From Bacillus sp. NTK071 (lineage in GTDB: Bacteria > Bacillota > Bacilli > Bacillales > Guptibacillaceae): 64,000 nt of DNA. The DNA lies in the NCBI RefSeq assembly GCF_017303315.1, contig NZ_JAFKOI010000001.1, positions 434,001 through 498,000 of the forward strand, in the 5' to 3' direction. The notes under the pieces are model-generated. The model was given only the letters and a program-made list of their open reading frames with translations, was not told the DNA's origin and ran no database searches. This document shows positions 40,610 through 49,950 of the stretch, piece after piece (the first letter of the stretch is position 1; the number at the start of each line of letters is the position of its first letter). A program made the translations under genes and the position numbers.

Positions 40610-41470
40610 TTGGCAAGTGAATTACTAGCAGGAGAAATTACACAACTACGTGTTGCGCGTATGCAGGAATATGGCTACTTCTTAACGAATGGTTATGAGG
40701 ATGTAATGCTTCACAAACGAGAAGCTATAAATAAATATGAAGAAAATGATGAAGTGGAAGTATTTTTGTATCATGATCATCAAGGCAGACTTTCTGCAAC
40801 AGAAACGATGCCAACTGTAACACTGGATTCTTTCTCCATTCTTAAAGTGGTAGAAGTAAAGCACAGTCTTGGTGTATTCGTAGACATTGGTATCCAAAAG
40901 GACATGCTCCTCTCTAAAGACGATCTTCCTTACGACTGGGCAACATGGCCTGCGATTGGTGATGAGTTGTATTGTGGATTAAAGCTTGATAAAAAGCAGC
41001 GTCTTTTTGCCGATTTAAGTAAATTCGAAGAAATCCAAGAGCTTTCAATCGTTGCTCCAGCTGAATCCAAAAATACAGAAGTAGAAGGACTTGTCTTCAG
41101 ATTTTTAGATGACGGTGTTTCAATTTTAACGAGTGAAGGTTACCTTGCCTATCTTCATAAAGACGAGATGAAAGAGCAGGTAAGACTTGGACAGCGACTG
41201 ACGATGAGAATAACCTTTGTTAGAGAAGATGGTCGAGTGAATGTATCGACACGACCTCTTGTTAAGGAAGCAAGAGTAGAGGACTCTGATCGCCTTCTTA
41301 CGTATATGAAGGAACGTGATAATCAAATGCCATTTACAGATAAGAGTGATCCTGAAGCAATTAAAAAAGAATTTAACATTAGTAAAGCAGCATTCAAGCG
41401 TGCAATGGGAAAGTTGTTAAAGGAAAAGAAAGTGGAACAGAAAGACGGCTTTACCATCCTTAAATCATAA
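40610..41470 (+). CDS. cvfB: CvfB, S1-domain RNA-binding protein
   Basis: A 286-residue protein with several S1-like OB domains (residues about 5-65, 68-130 and 145-210, the second with LGVFVDIGIQKDMLLSKDDLP) and a C-terminal winged helix (KKEFNISKAAFKRAMGKLLKE). This is the CvfB/YitL layout. The start is TTG behind AAAGGCG. CvfB affects virulence gene expression in Staphylococcus and binds RNA; a general post-transcriptional role is inferred here. Confidence 0.9.
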   Translation: MASELLAGEITQLRVARMQEYGYFLTNGYEDVMLHKREAINKYEENDEVEVFLYHDHQGRLSATETMPTVTLDSFSILKVVEVKHSLGVFVDIGIQKDMLLSKDDLPYDWATWPAIGDELYCGLKLDKKQRLFADLSKFEEIQELSIVAPAESKNTEVEGLVFRFLDDGVSILTSEGYLAYLHKDEMKEQVRLGQRLTMRITFVREDGRVNVSTRPLVKEARVEDSDRLLTYMKERDNQMPFTDKSDPEAIKKEFNISKAAFKRAMGKLLKEKKVEQKDGFTILKS

Positions 41471-41551
41471 TATGACTGTTATCTTTTTCTTTGTGTAAGC
41501 GGAGCTGCCATGTAGATACTATAGGTAAGCTCCTAGAAAGGGGGCAAGTCA

Positions 41552-41809
41552 TTGGATATTACCGACTATGACAAAGCTCTTTATTACACTCACCACTGCG
41601 CATGTATCGATTTAAGCGTATTGATGATGAAAACCCAAGATGACATTCTTTCAAAGCGAATTGAAACCTTCGTATACGCGTTTATACGCGAAACCGAGTT
41701 CCTTAAAGTGAAAGAAGCCAGAGATCAGCTTCTTTCGTATATTGATTACGTGTACCGAATGGAGCCAGAAACTGGTGAAGTTGCTGCGATTAATCAGACT
41801 TTAGACTGA
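41552..41809 (+). CDS. Protein of unknown function
   Basis: An 85-residue soluble helical protein starting TTG behind GAAAGGGGG. It contains HHCACIDLSVLMMKTQDDILSK near residue 13 and a YIDYVYRMEPETGEV tail. I do not recognise a family. It ends in its own terminator, so it is separate from the glycogen genes. Confidence 0.6.
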   Translation: MDITDYDKALYYTHHCACIDLSVLMMKTQDDILSKRIETFVYAFIRETEFLKVKEARDQLLSYIDYVYRMEPETGEVAAINQTLD

Positions 41810-41834
41810 CCTTTTTTCCCGGGTTAGTCTTTTT
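41803..41834 (+). terminator. Terminator
   Basis: AGACTGACC / GGTTAGTCT stem with one G-T pair, overlapping the stop codon and followed by TTTTCG. Confidence 0.75.
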
Positions 41835-41857
41835 CGTACAATAAAAAGGTTTAAAAT

Positions 41858-41875
41858 TGTCGAAAAGGGTATAAT
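41858..41875 (+). promoter_or_regulatory. Spo0A-box-like site with SigA -10 before the GH15-like gene
   Basis: TGTCGAA (41858-41864) is an exact Spo0A box core, followed 5 bp later by a perfect TATAAT (41870-41875). No good -35 is present, as in Spo0A-activated SigA promoters. Control by Spo0A is inferred. Confidence 0.5.
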
Positions 41876-41906
41876 TGTAGTAAAAAATAAGGAGCAGGTG
41901 AGGAAT

Positions 41907-42917
41907 ATGAATCAACATAAGCTGCACAGTGTACTTGAAAGCATGCGACTACCTAATGGCGCATATGTTGCAAGTACTTCAGATGACTACGACTATGTAT
42001 GGATCAGAGATGTATGCTATGCAGTGATGCCATATTTAAATTCAAAATGTACAAGGTACGAAAAAGCGTATCATGCGTTGCTCTCATTGCTTAGAAAATA
42101 TGAATGGAAGTTAGATATTCATACAGAACAAAAGCCACAATACCTTCACGAATATATTCACGCAAGATATACGAAGAACCTTGAAGAAATACCGGTAGAG
42201 TGGGGTCATGCTCAAAATGATGCGATAGGGATTATGCTCTACGGCATAGGACAAGGAATTCTAAACGGTAAACCAGTATTAAGAGACAAAATCGACCTTA
42301 GAATTGTTCAAAAGCTTGTTGATTACTTAGAGTGTCTTCAATACTGGGAAAGTCCTGATAACGGTATGTGGGAAGAAAATGTTGAAGTTCATGCTTCAAG
42401 CGTCGGGGCGTGTGTAGCTGGACTAAAGGCAGTTAAAACACTTGTTAATGTTCCTGCTTATATGATTCAAAAAGGCGAAGACTCATTAAATAAACTTCTT
42501 CCATGTGAAAGTGAGACGAAAGAAACCGATCTAGCGCTATTATCCTTAATTTATCCTTTAAATGTTGTAACAAGACAACAAGCAATCCAAATTCTTGACC
42601 GTGTAACAGGGCGACTTGAACGTAAACGAGGCATTATCAGATATGAGAACGATCAGTATTATAATGAAGGTAGCGAAGCGGAATGGTGCTTTGGATTCCC
42701 ATGGTTAGGATTGTGTTACGAACAAATTGGTGAACTTGATAAAATGAATGAATATTGGTCCAAAACAATGAGTATAACGCCTGAAAGTGGGAAAATTCCT
42801 GAATTGTATATCGGCGGAACAAATATTCCGAATAAAAACACTCCACTTGCATGGTCAATCTCAATGGCTTACCAACTTCAGGTAAGAATGAATGAAATGC
42901 AAGAAAATGTATCATAA
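41907..42917 (+). CDS. GH15/phosphorylase-kinase-alpha-like glycoside hydrolase
   Basis: A 336-residue protein, short for GH15 glucoamylases. It opens with LESMRLPNGAYVASTSDDYDYVWIRDVCYAVMP, the family (alpha/alpha)6 barrel's first substrate-binding region. EWGHAQNDAIGIMLY near residue 123 and GSEAEWCFGFPWLG near residue 252 carry candidate catalytic glutamates, and a final WSISMAYQL. There is no signal peptide, so it should act inside the cell, presumably on glycogen. Start options are GTG 41898 or ATG 41907. It has its own terminator before glgB. Confidence 0.7.
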   Translation: MNQHKLHSVLESMRLPNGAYVASTSDDYDYVWIRDVCYAVMPYLNSKCTRYEKAYHALLSLLRKYEWKLDIHTEQKPQYLHEYIHARYTKNLEEIPVEWGHAQNDAIGIMLYGIGQGILNGKPVLRDKIDLRIVQKLVDYLECLQYWESPDNGMWEENVEVHASSVGACVAGLKAVKTLVNVPAYMIQKGEDSLNKLLPCESETKETDLALLSLIYPLNVVTRQQAIQILDRVTGRLERKRGIIRYENDQYYNEGSEAEWCFGFPWLGLCYEQIGELDKMNEYWSKTMSITPESGKIPELYIGGTNIPNKNTPLAWSISMAYQLQVRMNEMQENVS

Positions 42918-42928
42918 TTGGACATAAG

Positions 42929-42960
42929 GTCTGCGCTAAATAGCGCAGACTCTTTTTTTT
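42929..42960 (+). terminator. Terminator of the GH15-like gene
   Basis: A perfect 10-bp stem (GTCTGCGCTA / TAGCGCAGAC) with a run of eight T. Confidence 0.92.
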
Positions 42961-42976
42961 ATGAAAATAATTTCGA

Positions 42977-43056
42977 AATTTGACGAAAAATAATTATTCT
43001 TTCGACAAATTATTTTTTAAAAGGAAACACTGCATCGTTTGTCGAATCTGTAAGAT
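42977..43056 (+). promoter_or_regulatory. Three Spo0A-box-like sites and a 35-bp palindrome before glgB
   Basis: TGACGAA (42981-42987), TTCGACA (43001-43007, reverse of TGTCGAA) and TGTCGAA (43040-43046) fit the TGNCGAA box. The first two form arms of an inverted repeat (42977-42988 and 43000-43011, one mismatch) around AATAATTATT. The third is followed by TAAGAT at 43051, a plausible -10. Confidence 0.5.
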
Positions 43057-43112
43057 GTAAAGGATTTCTAAGGGTTAATCCCTATATTTTATCTTGAAAG
43101 CGAGGTGTCGCA

Positions 43113-45020
43113 ATGACTGTAATGATGCCGACAGATTACGATCGGTATTTATTTCATCAGGGAAATTTATTTCAGGCGTATCGTTCGATGGGCGCGCATT
43201 TAAGGGCTGAGAATGGACGATATGGAGTACGCTTTACAGTCTGGGCTCCTCACGCAGTAGCCGTATCCGTAACAGGAAATTTTAATCACTGGGATCCCAC
43301 TTCTCATCCGATGGCGAAAATTGAAGAATCAGGTCTCTGGTCCTTATTTATTGATGAACTTTCAGAGAACGAGCTTTATAAGTACGCAGTAGAAACAAGT
43401 AGTGGAGAGGTTTTAATGAAATCTGACCCCTACGCGTTCTACTCTGAATTAAAGCCGAAAACCGCGTCTATTGTTAAAAAAGTGGACGAATATGATTGGC
43501 AAGATTCAAAATGGATGAACAAACGACAGAAAACGGAACCGTATCAAGGTCCGCTTTCCATTTATGAGGTTCATCCAGGTTCTTGGAAAAGGAAAGAGGA
43601 TGGATCGTATTATTCATACAGTGATCTAACAAATGAATTAATCCCATATGTAAAAGAACACGGGTATACGCATATTGAACTTATGCCTATTATGGAGCAT
43701 CCGTTTGATAGATCGTGGGGATACCAACTTACCGGATATTTTTCGGTGACAAGTCGATTTGGTGAACCACAAGATTTGAAGGAATTCATTGATCGGTGCC
43801 ACCAAGAAGATATTGGCGTTATTCTAGACTGGGTTCCAGCTCACTTCTGTAAAGACGCACATGGTCTAGGGCAGTTTGATGGCGGTCCCGTTTTTGAGCC
43901 TTCAGATCCTGCAAGGGCTGAACGCCTTAATTGGGGGACTTATAATTTCGATTATAACAAGCCGGAAGTTGTGAGTTTCCTGATATCAAATGCTGTCTTC
44001 TGGTTTGATTATTATCATATTGATGGACTAAGAATTGATGCGGTATCTCAAATGTTACTCTATCATCACGATGATGGTAGTGGCGTTGATGTAGGAGAAA
44101 ATTTAGCTGCTAAGGAATTTTTACAAAAGCTGAACCGAACGATTTTCGAGAAATTTCCTAATGTGTTAATGATGGCTGAAGAGTCGACAGATTATCCTCT
44201 TGTTAGCGCGCCAATTCATGAAGGCGGTCTCGGATTCAATTATAAATGGAATATGGGATGGATGAACGATGTTCTGAAATACATGGAACTTCATATGGAC
44301 GACCGGAAACATCATCATAATTTGTTGACGTTCTCGTTTTTTTACGCGTTCTCAGAGAATTATCTTCTTCCTTTATCACATGATGAAGTTGTTCACGGGA
44401 AGAAGTCCCTTCTTAATAAAATGCCTGGAGATTATTGGCAGAAATTTGCCAATCTTCGAACGTTGTATGGCTACATGATGGCTCATCCAGGCAAGAAGCT
44501 ACTATTTATGGGTGGGGAATTTGGTCAATTCGATGAATGGAAAGATTTATCTGAACTTGATTGGATGTTATTTGATTATGAAATGCACAAAAAAATGAAT
44601 GCCTACGTGAAGGATTTAAATCATTTCTACCTAGAGTCAAGAGCCATGTGGCGAATTGATCATGAGCATGAAGGATTTGAATGGATTGATGCGAATGACA
44701 ATTCTCAATCCGTGCTCACATTTATGAGAAAAGGAAAAGCGAAAGGTGATTGCGATATTGCAGTGATCAATTTTTCTCCTAATGTTTATTACGATTATCG
44801 AATTGGTGTCCCTTCAACAGGCACGTATATTGAAATGTTTACTAGCGATCAAGAAAAGTATGGTGGATCAGGCCAGCTGAACGCAGAAACGATGCAGAGC
44901 GAGAAGCAACCGTATCATAATCAACCGAATAGTCTGATGTTAAAAGTTCCACCACTTGGTATTGTGATTCTCGGCAAAAAAAATAAAAGCAACCTTGAAA
45001 GGAGAAGTCGCTATGTCTAA
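43113..45020 (+). CDS. glgB: 1,4-alpha-glucan branching enzyme GlgB
   Basis: A 635-residue GH13 enzyme that puts alpha-1,6 branches into glycogen. An N-terminal CBM48 domain (residues about 25-115, [21 protein letters not shown]) precedes the barrel. [11 protein letters not shown] near residue 306 has the nucleophile aspartate, MAEESTDYP near residue 353 the acid/base glutamate, and [14 protein letters not shown] near residue 425 the third carboxylate. GCGAGGTGTCGCA precedes the ATG. It overlaps glgC by 8 bp. Confidence 0.96.
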   Translation: MTVMMPTDYDRYLFHQGNLFQAYRSMGAHLRAENGRYGVRFTVWAPHAVAVSVTGNFNHWDPTSHPMAKIEESGLWSLFIDELSENELYKYAVETSSGEVLMKSDPYAFYSELKPKTASIVKKVDEYDWQDSKWMNKRQKTEPYQGPLSIYEVHPGSWKRKEDGSYYSYSDLTNELIPYVKEHGYTHIELMPIMEHPFDRSWGYQLTGYFSVTSRFGEPQDLKEFIDRCHQEDIGVILDWVPAHFCKDAHGLGQFDGGPVFEPSDPARAERLNWGTYNFDYNKPEVVSFLISNAVFWFDYYHIDGLRIDAVSQMLLYHHDDGSGVDVGENLAAKEFLQKLNRTIFEKFPNVLMMAEESTDYPLVSAPIHEGGLGFNYKWNMGWMNDVLKYMELHMDDRKHHHNLLTFSFFYAFSENYLLPLSHDEVVHGKKSLLNKMPGDYWQKFANLRTLYGYMMAHPGKKLLFMGGEFGQFDEWKDLSELDWMLFDYEMHKKMNAYVKDLNHFYLESRAMWRIDHEHEGFEWIDANDNSQSVLTFMRKGKAKGDCDIAVINFSPNVYYDYRIGVPSTGTYIEMFTSDQEKYGGSGQLNAETMQSEKQPYHNQPNSLMLKVPPLGIVILGKKNKSNLERRSRYV

Positions 45021-46152
45021 AAAACGCTGTGTCGCCATGCTACTTGCAGGAGGACAGGGAACACGATTAGGAAAGTTGACCACTCGTCTAGCAAAGCCAG
45101 CTGTTCCATTCGGTGGAAAGTACCGAATTATTGACTTCACACTTAGTAATTGTAGTAACTCTGGGATTGACACGGTTGGAGTTCTAACACAATACCAGCC
45201 TTACATACTAAATTCTTATATTGGAATTGGAAGTTCGTGGGATCTGGATCGTAAAAATGGTGGCGTATCAGTGCTTCCACCTTATCTGGGTCAAAAGGGT
45301 GGAGAATGGTATAGAGGCACAGCAAATGCCATTTATCAGAATATGTATTACATCAAACAATATGATCCAGAATATGTGCTCGTTATTTCGGGAGATCACA
45401 TTTATAAAATGGATTATTCCGAAATGATTGATTACCATGAAGAACGTGGCGCTGACGCGACAATCGCTGTGTTGGAAGTGCCTTGGCATGAGGCTAGTCG
45501 ATTTGGAATCATGAATACAGATGATGAAGATCGAATTGTTGAATTCCAAGAGAAGCCAGCTGAACCTAAAACAAACCTTGCTTCAATGGGTATTTATATC
45601 TTCAACTGGAAAGCTCTTGAGAAATATTTAACGGAAGATGAACAAAATCCAGAATCATCAAATGACTTTGGAAAAGACATCATCCCAGCGATGATTGAGG
45701 ACGAAAAAAATGTGTTTGCTTACTCATTCAATGGTTACTGGAAAGATGTTGGTACATTACAAAGCTTGTGGGAAGCCAATATGGATTTATTAGATGACGA
45801 TCCATCTTTAATTCTAAATGATCCTGCATGGAAGATTTATTCTGTTAACCCAAACCAGCCACCACAATATATTGCACCACAGGCGAAAGTATCACGTTCA
45901 CTTGTGAATGAGGGGTGTGTTGTTTATGGAGATGTTTATCGATCTGTCCTATTTTACGGTGTTCATGTTGGACTCGGAAGTACAATTAAAAACTCCATTA
46001 TTATGCCAAATGTAAAAATTGGTGCTAATGTAACGATTGAAAATGCAATTGTTGAAAGTGGTACAGTTGTGGAAGATGGTATGACACTTGGATCGAATGA
46101 TGGTTCTATATCATTGATTGCTGATGGCGAAATTGTTTCGGTACCAAAATAG
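45013..46152 (+). CDS. glgC: Glucose-1-phosphate adenylyltransferase, catalytic subunit GlgC
   Basis: A 379-residue nucleotidyltransferase making ADP-glucose. The N-terminal motif [20 protein letters not shown] (residues about 10-29) binds ATP, followed by [12 protein letters not shown], and GDHIYKMDY near residue 132 holds the catalytic aspartate. The C-terminal left-handed beta helix has hexapeptide-like repeats. The ATG at 45013 behind AAAGGAGAAG lies inside glgB. It forms the enzyme with GlgD. Confidence 0.95.
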   Translation: MSKKRCVAMLLAGGQGTRLGKLTTRLAKPAVPFGGKYRIIDFTLSNCSNSGIDTVGVLTQYQPYILNSYIGIGSSWDLDRKNGGVSVLPPYLGQKGGEWYRGTANAIYQNMYYIKQYDPEYVLVISGDHIYKMDYSEMIDYHEERGADATIAVLEVPWHEASRFGIMNTDDEDRIVEFQEKPAEPKTNLASMGIYIFNWKALEKYLTEDEQNPESSNDFGKDIIPAMIEDEKNVFAYSFNGYWKDVGTLQSLWEANMDLLDDDPSLILNDPAWKIYSVNPNQPPQYIAPQAKVSRSLVNEGCVVYGDVYRSVLFYGVHVGLGSTIKNSIIMPNVKIGANVTIENAIVESGTVVEDGMTLGSNDGSISLIADGEIVSVPK

Positions 46153-46169
46153 GATAGGAGGATGAATCG

Positions 46170-47276
46170 ATGAAAAAAGTAGTAGGAGTAATTAATCTTG
46201 TCGACGAAAAAAACAACTTGAGTGAGTTAACAAATCATCGGAGCTTTGCCTCTGTTCCTTTTGCAGGTCGGTATCGTTTAATTGATTTTTCGTTATCGAA
46301 TATGACCAACGCAGGTATTAATACTGTAGCCGTGTTTACCCGTGAAAAATATCGTTCCCTTTTTGATCACCTTGGTTCTGGTAGAGAGTGGGATCTAGAT
46401 CGTCACAGAGGTGGTTTGTTCTTTCAACCACCTGCTGACGATGAACGAAAGACTAACGGAGATATTTATTCTTTCTTTGAAAATCTTTCTTACTTTAAAA
46501 GAAGCCTTTCTGATTATGTACTTGTTACGAATGGCCAACTTGTTTGGAATGTAGACTTTGACCAAGTTATTCAAGAACATGAAGCACAAAATGCTGATAT
46601 TACAGTAGTGTATAAGCCATGTGATGACCCTTATACAAGCGGTAGAAATTATAACGTACTTTACACGAATGATGATGAGCGTGTTGATCGTCTTAACCTT
46701 AATGTTGAGGCATTGCCAGGAGATAATGTGTATTTGAACACATTCCTTATGAAATCATCCCTGCTTATCTCACTTGTTGAAGATAGTGTGGCTTCGGGTA
46801 AATATGATTCAATTAATGAAGCCATTGCAGGTAGCCTAGATCGTTACCATGTTCATGCATGTCATTTTGGCGGCTATGTCACTTTTATTGATAGCATTGA
46901 AAGTTATTACCGCTACAGCATGGAGATGCTAGATCCAAATGTTACACAGGAGCTATTCTACAATAAGGGACCGATCTATACGAAGGTTAAACATGAGTCG
47001 CCTGCAAAGTATCTTGAAAGCTCAAATGTTTCAAATTCCCTTGTCGCAAATGGGTGTACAATTTCAGGAACTGTAGAAAACAGCATTTTATTTAGAGGTA
47101 TTAGAGTTGGTAAAGGGGCAGTTATTCGGAATAGTATTATTATGCAAAAATGTGAAATTGGTGAAGATGCGATCATTGAAAACGTTATTTTAGATAAAGA
47201 CGTTTCCGTTTCACCTGGTGAGACAGTCAGGTCAGAAGATGAGCCCCGTGTCATTGCCAAAGCCACGGTTATCTAG
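46170..47276 (+). CDS. glgD: GlgD, regulatory subunit of glucose-1-phosphate adenylyltransferase
   Basis: A 368-residue paralog of GlgC. It keeps FAGRYRLIDFSLSNMTNAGINTV and the C-terminal beta helix but has lost the GGxGTRL pyrophosphorylase motif (VDEKNNLSELTNH stands there), so it should not be catalytic by itself. In Bacillus it stimulates GlgC. GGATAGGAGGATGAATCG precedes the ATG and it follows glgC after 17 bp. Confidence 0.94.
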   Translation: MKKVVGVINLVDEKNNLSELTNHRSFASVPFAGRYRLIDFSLSNMTNAGINTVAVFTREKYRSLFDHLGSGREWDLDRHRGGLFFQPPADDERKTNGDIYSFFENLSYFKRSLSDYVLVTNGQLVWNVDFDQVIQEHEAQNADITVVYKPCDDPYTSGRNYNVLYTNDDERVDRLNLNVEALPGDNVYLNTFLMKSSLLISLVEDSVASGKYDSINEAIAGSLDRYHVHACHFGGYVTFIDSIESYYRYSMEMLDPNVTQELFYNKGPIYTKVKHESPAKYLESSNVSNSLVANGCTISGTVENSILFRGIRVGKGAVIRNSIIMQKCEIGEDAIIENVILDKDVSVSPGETVRSEDEPRVIAKATVI

Positions 47277-47290
47277 TAGGAGGACTTGAA

Positions 47291-48724
47291 ATGAATGTGT
47301 TATTTGCAGCGTCTGAAGGCCACCCATTTATTAAAACTGGGGGCCTAGGTGATGTGATCGGAGCACTACCAAAAGCTCTTAAGAACCAGGGAGTAAACGT
47401 ATCCGTTATCTTACCTAAATATCAAGATATGAACGAATCCTTTAAAAGCAAACTTGAGCTCAAGGATACGATTACAGTATCTGTAGGATGGCGTCATAAA
47501 TATTGTGGAATTGAAATGCTTAAGTATGACGGGATTACGTATTACTTTATTGATAATGAGTATTACTTTAAACGGAGTGGAAGCTATGGGTATTACGATG
47601 ATGGTGAACGATTCTCATTCTTCTGTAAAGCCGTGTTAGAGGCAATTCCTTATCTTGAGGAGCAACCTGATATCCTTCATTGTCACGATTGGCAAACCGG
47701 TATGATTCCGGTGTTAAAGAAAGCACATTACCGTAACCATCCAACATACGAGTCCATGAAGGTTGTCTATACCATTCACAACCTGCGTTATCAGGGCGTT
47801 TTTCCGAAATCAATTTTACATGACCTTCTCGATTTAAGTGAGCTTCATTTTACTAATGAAGGCGTTGAGTTTCATGGTAATGTTAGCTTCATGAAGGGGG
47901 GCCTCGTGTATTCAGATTACATTTCAACGGTAAGTCCTTCTTATGCTGATGAAATTAAGTTACCTTTTTTCGGAGAGTACTTGGATGGAATAATGCGCAA
48001 AAGGGAACAAGATTTTGTTGGAATCATTAATGGAATTGATACAGAACTTTATGATCCTGCAACTGATGCTGCGCTTCCTTTTAAATACCAGGCCACACAG
48101 CAACTGTTGAAAGAGAAAAACAAAACAGACTTGCAAAAGAAGATCGGCTTACAGATTGGGGAAGGTATTCCTGTCTTATCAATGATTACACGGTTAGTGG
48201 AACAAAAAGGGATTGATCTATTCTTCCGGGTGCTACCAGAAATCATGGAAGAGAATGTACAAGTTGTTGTACTTGGTACTGGTGATGAACATTACGAACA
48301 CATGCTTCGTGAAGCAGAGGCTCGTTATCCAGGAAGGTTTTCAGCTAATATTTATTTTGATGATGGCTTTGCCCGTCAACTTTATGCTGCCTCTGATCTT
48401 TTTCTAATGCCGTCACAGTTTGAACCATGTGGACTTAGTCAGCTTATTGCACTTCGATACGGAAGTTTACCGATTGTTCGTGAAACCGGAGGATTGAAGG
48501 ATACCGTTATTCCTTTTAACAAGTACACCGGTGAAGGGCATGGTTTCAGTTTCGCAAACTATAATGCGCATGAGATGTTAGATACGATAAAGCTTGCTCT
48601 TAACCTTTATCATCATGATGAGAAAACATGGCATAAGTTAGTTGCAAGAGCAATGCAATTAGACTACTCGTGGGAATCTTCTTCTGAAAAATACCTTAAT
48701 ATGTATGAAAATCTATTAAACTAA
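47291..48724 (+). CDS. glgA: Glycogen synthase GlgA (ADP-glucose)
   Basis: A 477-residue GT5 enzyme. The ADP-glucose loop KTGGLGDVIGALPKAL begins near residue 16; the second Rossmann domain has MPSQFEPCGLSQLIALRYGS near residue 373 and VRETGGLKDTV near residue 397. TAGGAGGACTTGAA precedes the ATG. It is the last gene of glgBCDA and is followed by a terminator; the usual glgP phosphorylase gene is absent from this operon. Confidence 0.96.
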   Translation: MNVLFAASEGHPFIKTGGLGDVIGALPKALKNQGVNVSVILPKYQDMNESFKSKLELKDTITVSVGWRHKYCGIEMLKYDGITYYFIDNEYYFKRSGSYGYYDDGERFSFFCKAVLEAIPYLEEQPDILHCHDWQTGMIPVLKKAHYRNHPTYESMKVVYTIHNLRYQGVFPKSILHDLLDLSELHFTNEGVEFHGNVSFMKGGLVYSDYISTVSPSYADEIKLPFFGEYLDGIMRKREQDFVGIINGIDTELYDPATDAALPFKYQATQQLLKEKNKTDLQKKIGLQIGEGIPVLSMITRLVEQKGIDLFFRVLPEIMEENVQVVVLGTGDEHYEHMLREAEARYPGRFSANIYFDDGFARQLYAASDLFLMPSQFEPCGLSQLIALRYGSLPIVRETGGLKDTVIPFNKYTGEGHGFSFANYNAHEMLDTIKLALNLYHHDEKTWHKLVARAMQLDYSWESSSEKYLNMYENLLN

Positions 48725-48741
48725 ATAGGAACTTGTCCGAT

Positions 48742-48777
48742 AAAAAAAGCAGGGGATATAATCTTCTGCTTTTTTTT
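48742..48777 (+). terminator. Terminator of the glg operon
   Basis: AAAAAAAGCAG / CTGCTTTTTTT stem with a 13-base loop; the T run gives the slippery end. Confidence 0.82.
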
Positions 48778-48825
48778 GAAGACTTTGAGGATTGAACTAT
48801 AGTAAAGGTAAGGAGAAGATTATGA

Positions 48826-49857
48826 ATGCTTGCTTGTTCAAAATGCAATACAATTCCAGAAATAGTACATAAGGGGTATTTAGAAATTTACACACCAGTC
48901 CCTCAATTATTGGAAAGCCTGAGAGAAATTCTTAAATGGGAACCAACAAACCCTATTATCGTTTCTTATGAAAACGAACATGAACTTAAAGACCTTTGTG
49001 ATACCATTAATAGTGCCTTTAATAAGGCAGCTAAAGAAATGTTTTATTGCTCAACGCTAACTGAGCCTGGAAAAAAGGAAGCCGCAACCATAACTTTCCC
49101 TCAATTTTATTCACGGGTGCAGCGACCAGATTACATAGAAATTATGAATAGCTCGTTATTTACTAATCATATGCAGCCTATTATTAAGCTGGAGGATAAT
49201 GAAATATCTGGTTATGAATTTCTAATGCGTCCAATAAATCAACATTACCCTTTTCAGCCATATGAATTGTTTCAAATGGCAAGAGAGTCTGGTCTCCAGT
49301 CATTTCTAGATAGTGCTACTAGAATTTCTTCTATTCGAGTTGGTGCAGAGCACCTTCCTAGAGGAATTAAGCGATTTATTAACTTTCTGCCGTCCTCTAT
49401 CTACGATCCATCCCATTGTCTCAAGACGACTTTCAAGGCAGTTGAAAAATATGAAGTGGACCCGAATGATTTAGTTTTTGAAGTAGTAGAGACAGAGAAG
49501 GTTAATGAAATCGATCATTTGAAAAATATCTTTAACACCTATAAAGCTGAAGGTATGAAAATGGCACTGGATGATGTTGGGACAGGCTTCGCTACTAAGG
49601 AAATGCTTCTTGAATTAAAGCCGGATTTCGCGAAAATTGATCGCAGTGTCATTTCTTTTTGTGATCAGGATCTTGATAAGCAGTCGAAACTATCTGAATT
49701 GGTTTCAATTGCTGAAGCAGAGGGGATTACACTTCTTGCAGAGGGTATTGAGCGAAGAGAAGAAGCTCAATTCTGTCGCGAAGCTGGTATGACTTTTGGT
49801 CAGGGGTATTATTTTGGACGACCATTAGAAAGACCAATTACAAGTATTAAGGTATAA
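48826..49857 (+). CDS. EAL-domain protein (YkuI-like)
   Basis: A 343-residue protein. Residues 1-105 have a CSKC pair at the start and may form a small zinc or partner domain. The EAL domain follows: the signature reads YEFLMRP near residue 122 in place of ExLxR, with FEVVETE near residue 222, LDDVGTGFA near residue 247, DFAKIDRSVI and LLAEGIE, and GQGYYFGRP at the end. Most c-di-GMP phosphodiesterase positions are kept, but activity is uncertain. No GGDEF or membrane segments are present. Confidence 0.8.
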   Translation: MLACSKCNTIPEIVHKGYLEIYTPVPQLLESLREILKWEPTNPIIVSYENEHELKDLCDTINSAFNKAAKEMFYCSTLTEPGKKEAATITFPQFYSRVQRPDYIEIMNSSLFTNHMQPIIKLEDNEISGYEFLMRPINQHYPFQPYELFQMARESGLQSFLDSATRISSIRVGAEHLPRGIKRFINFLPSSIYDPSHCLKTTFKAVEKYEVDPNDLVFEVVETEKVNEIDHLKNIFNTYKAEGMKMALDDVGTGFATKEMLLELKPDFAKIDRSVISFCDQDLDKQSKLSELVSIAEAEGITLLAEGIERREEAQFCREAGMTFGQGYYFGRPLERPITSIKV

Positions 49858-49861
49858 TCTG

Positions 49862-49887
49862 AAAAGAAGGGTGTTCCCTTCTTTTTT
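49862..49887 (+). terminator. Terminator
   Basis: AAAAGAAGGG / CCCTTCTTTT stem with a TGTT loop and T run. Confidence 0.88.
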
Positions 49888-49950
49888 GTTATGGAAATTT
49901 ACTGATAAAACCGATATGCTTACGACAGATGAATTAAGTGAGGTGACAAC

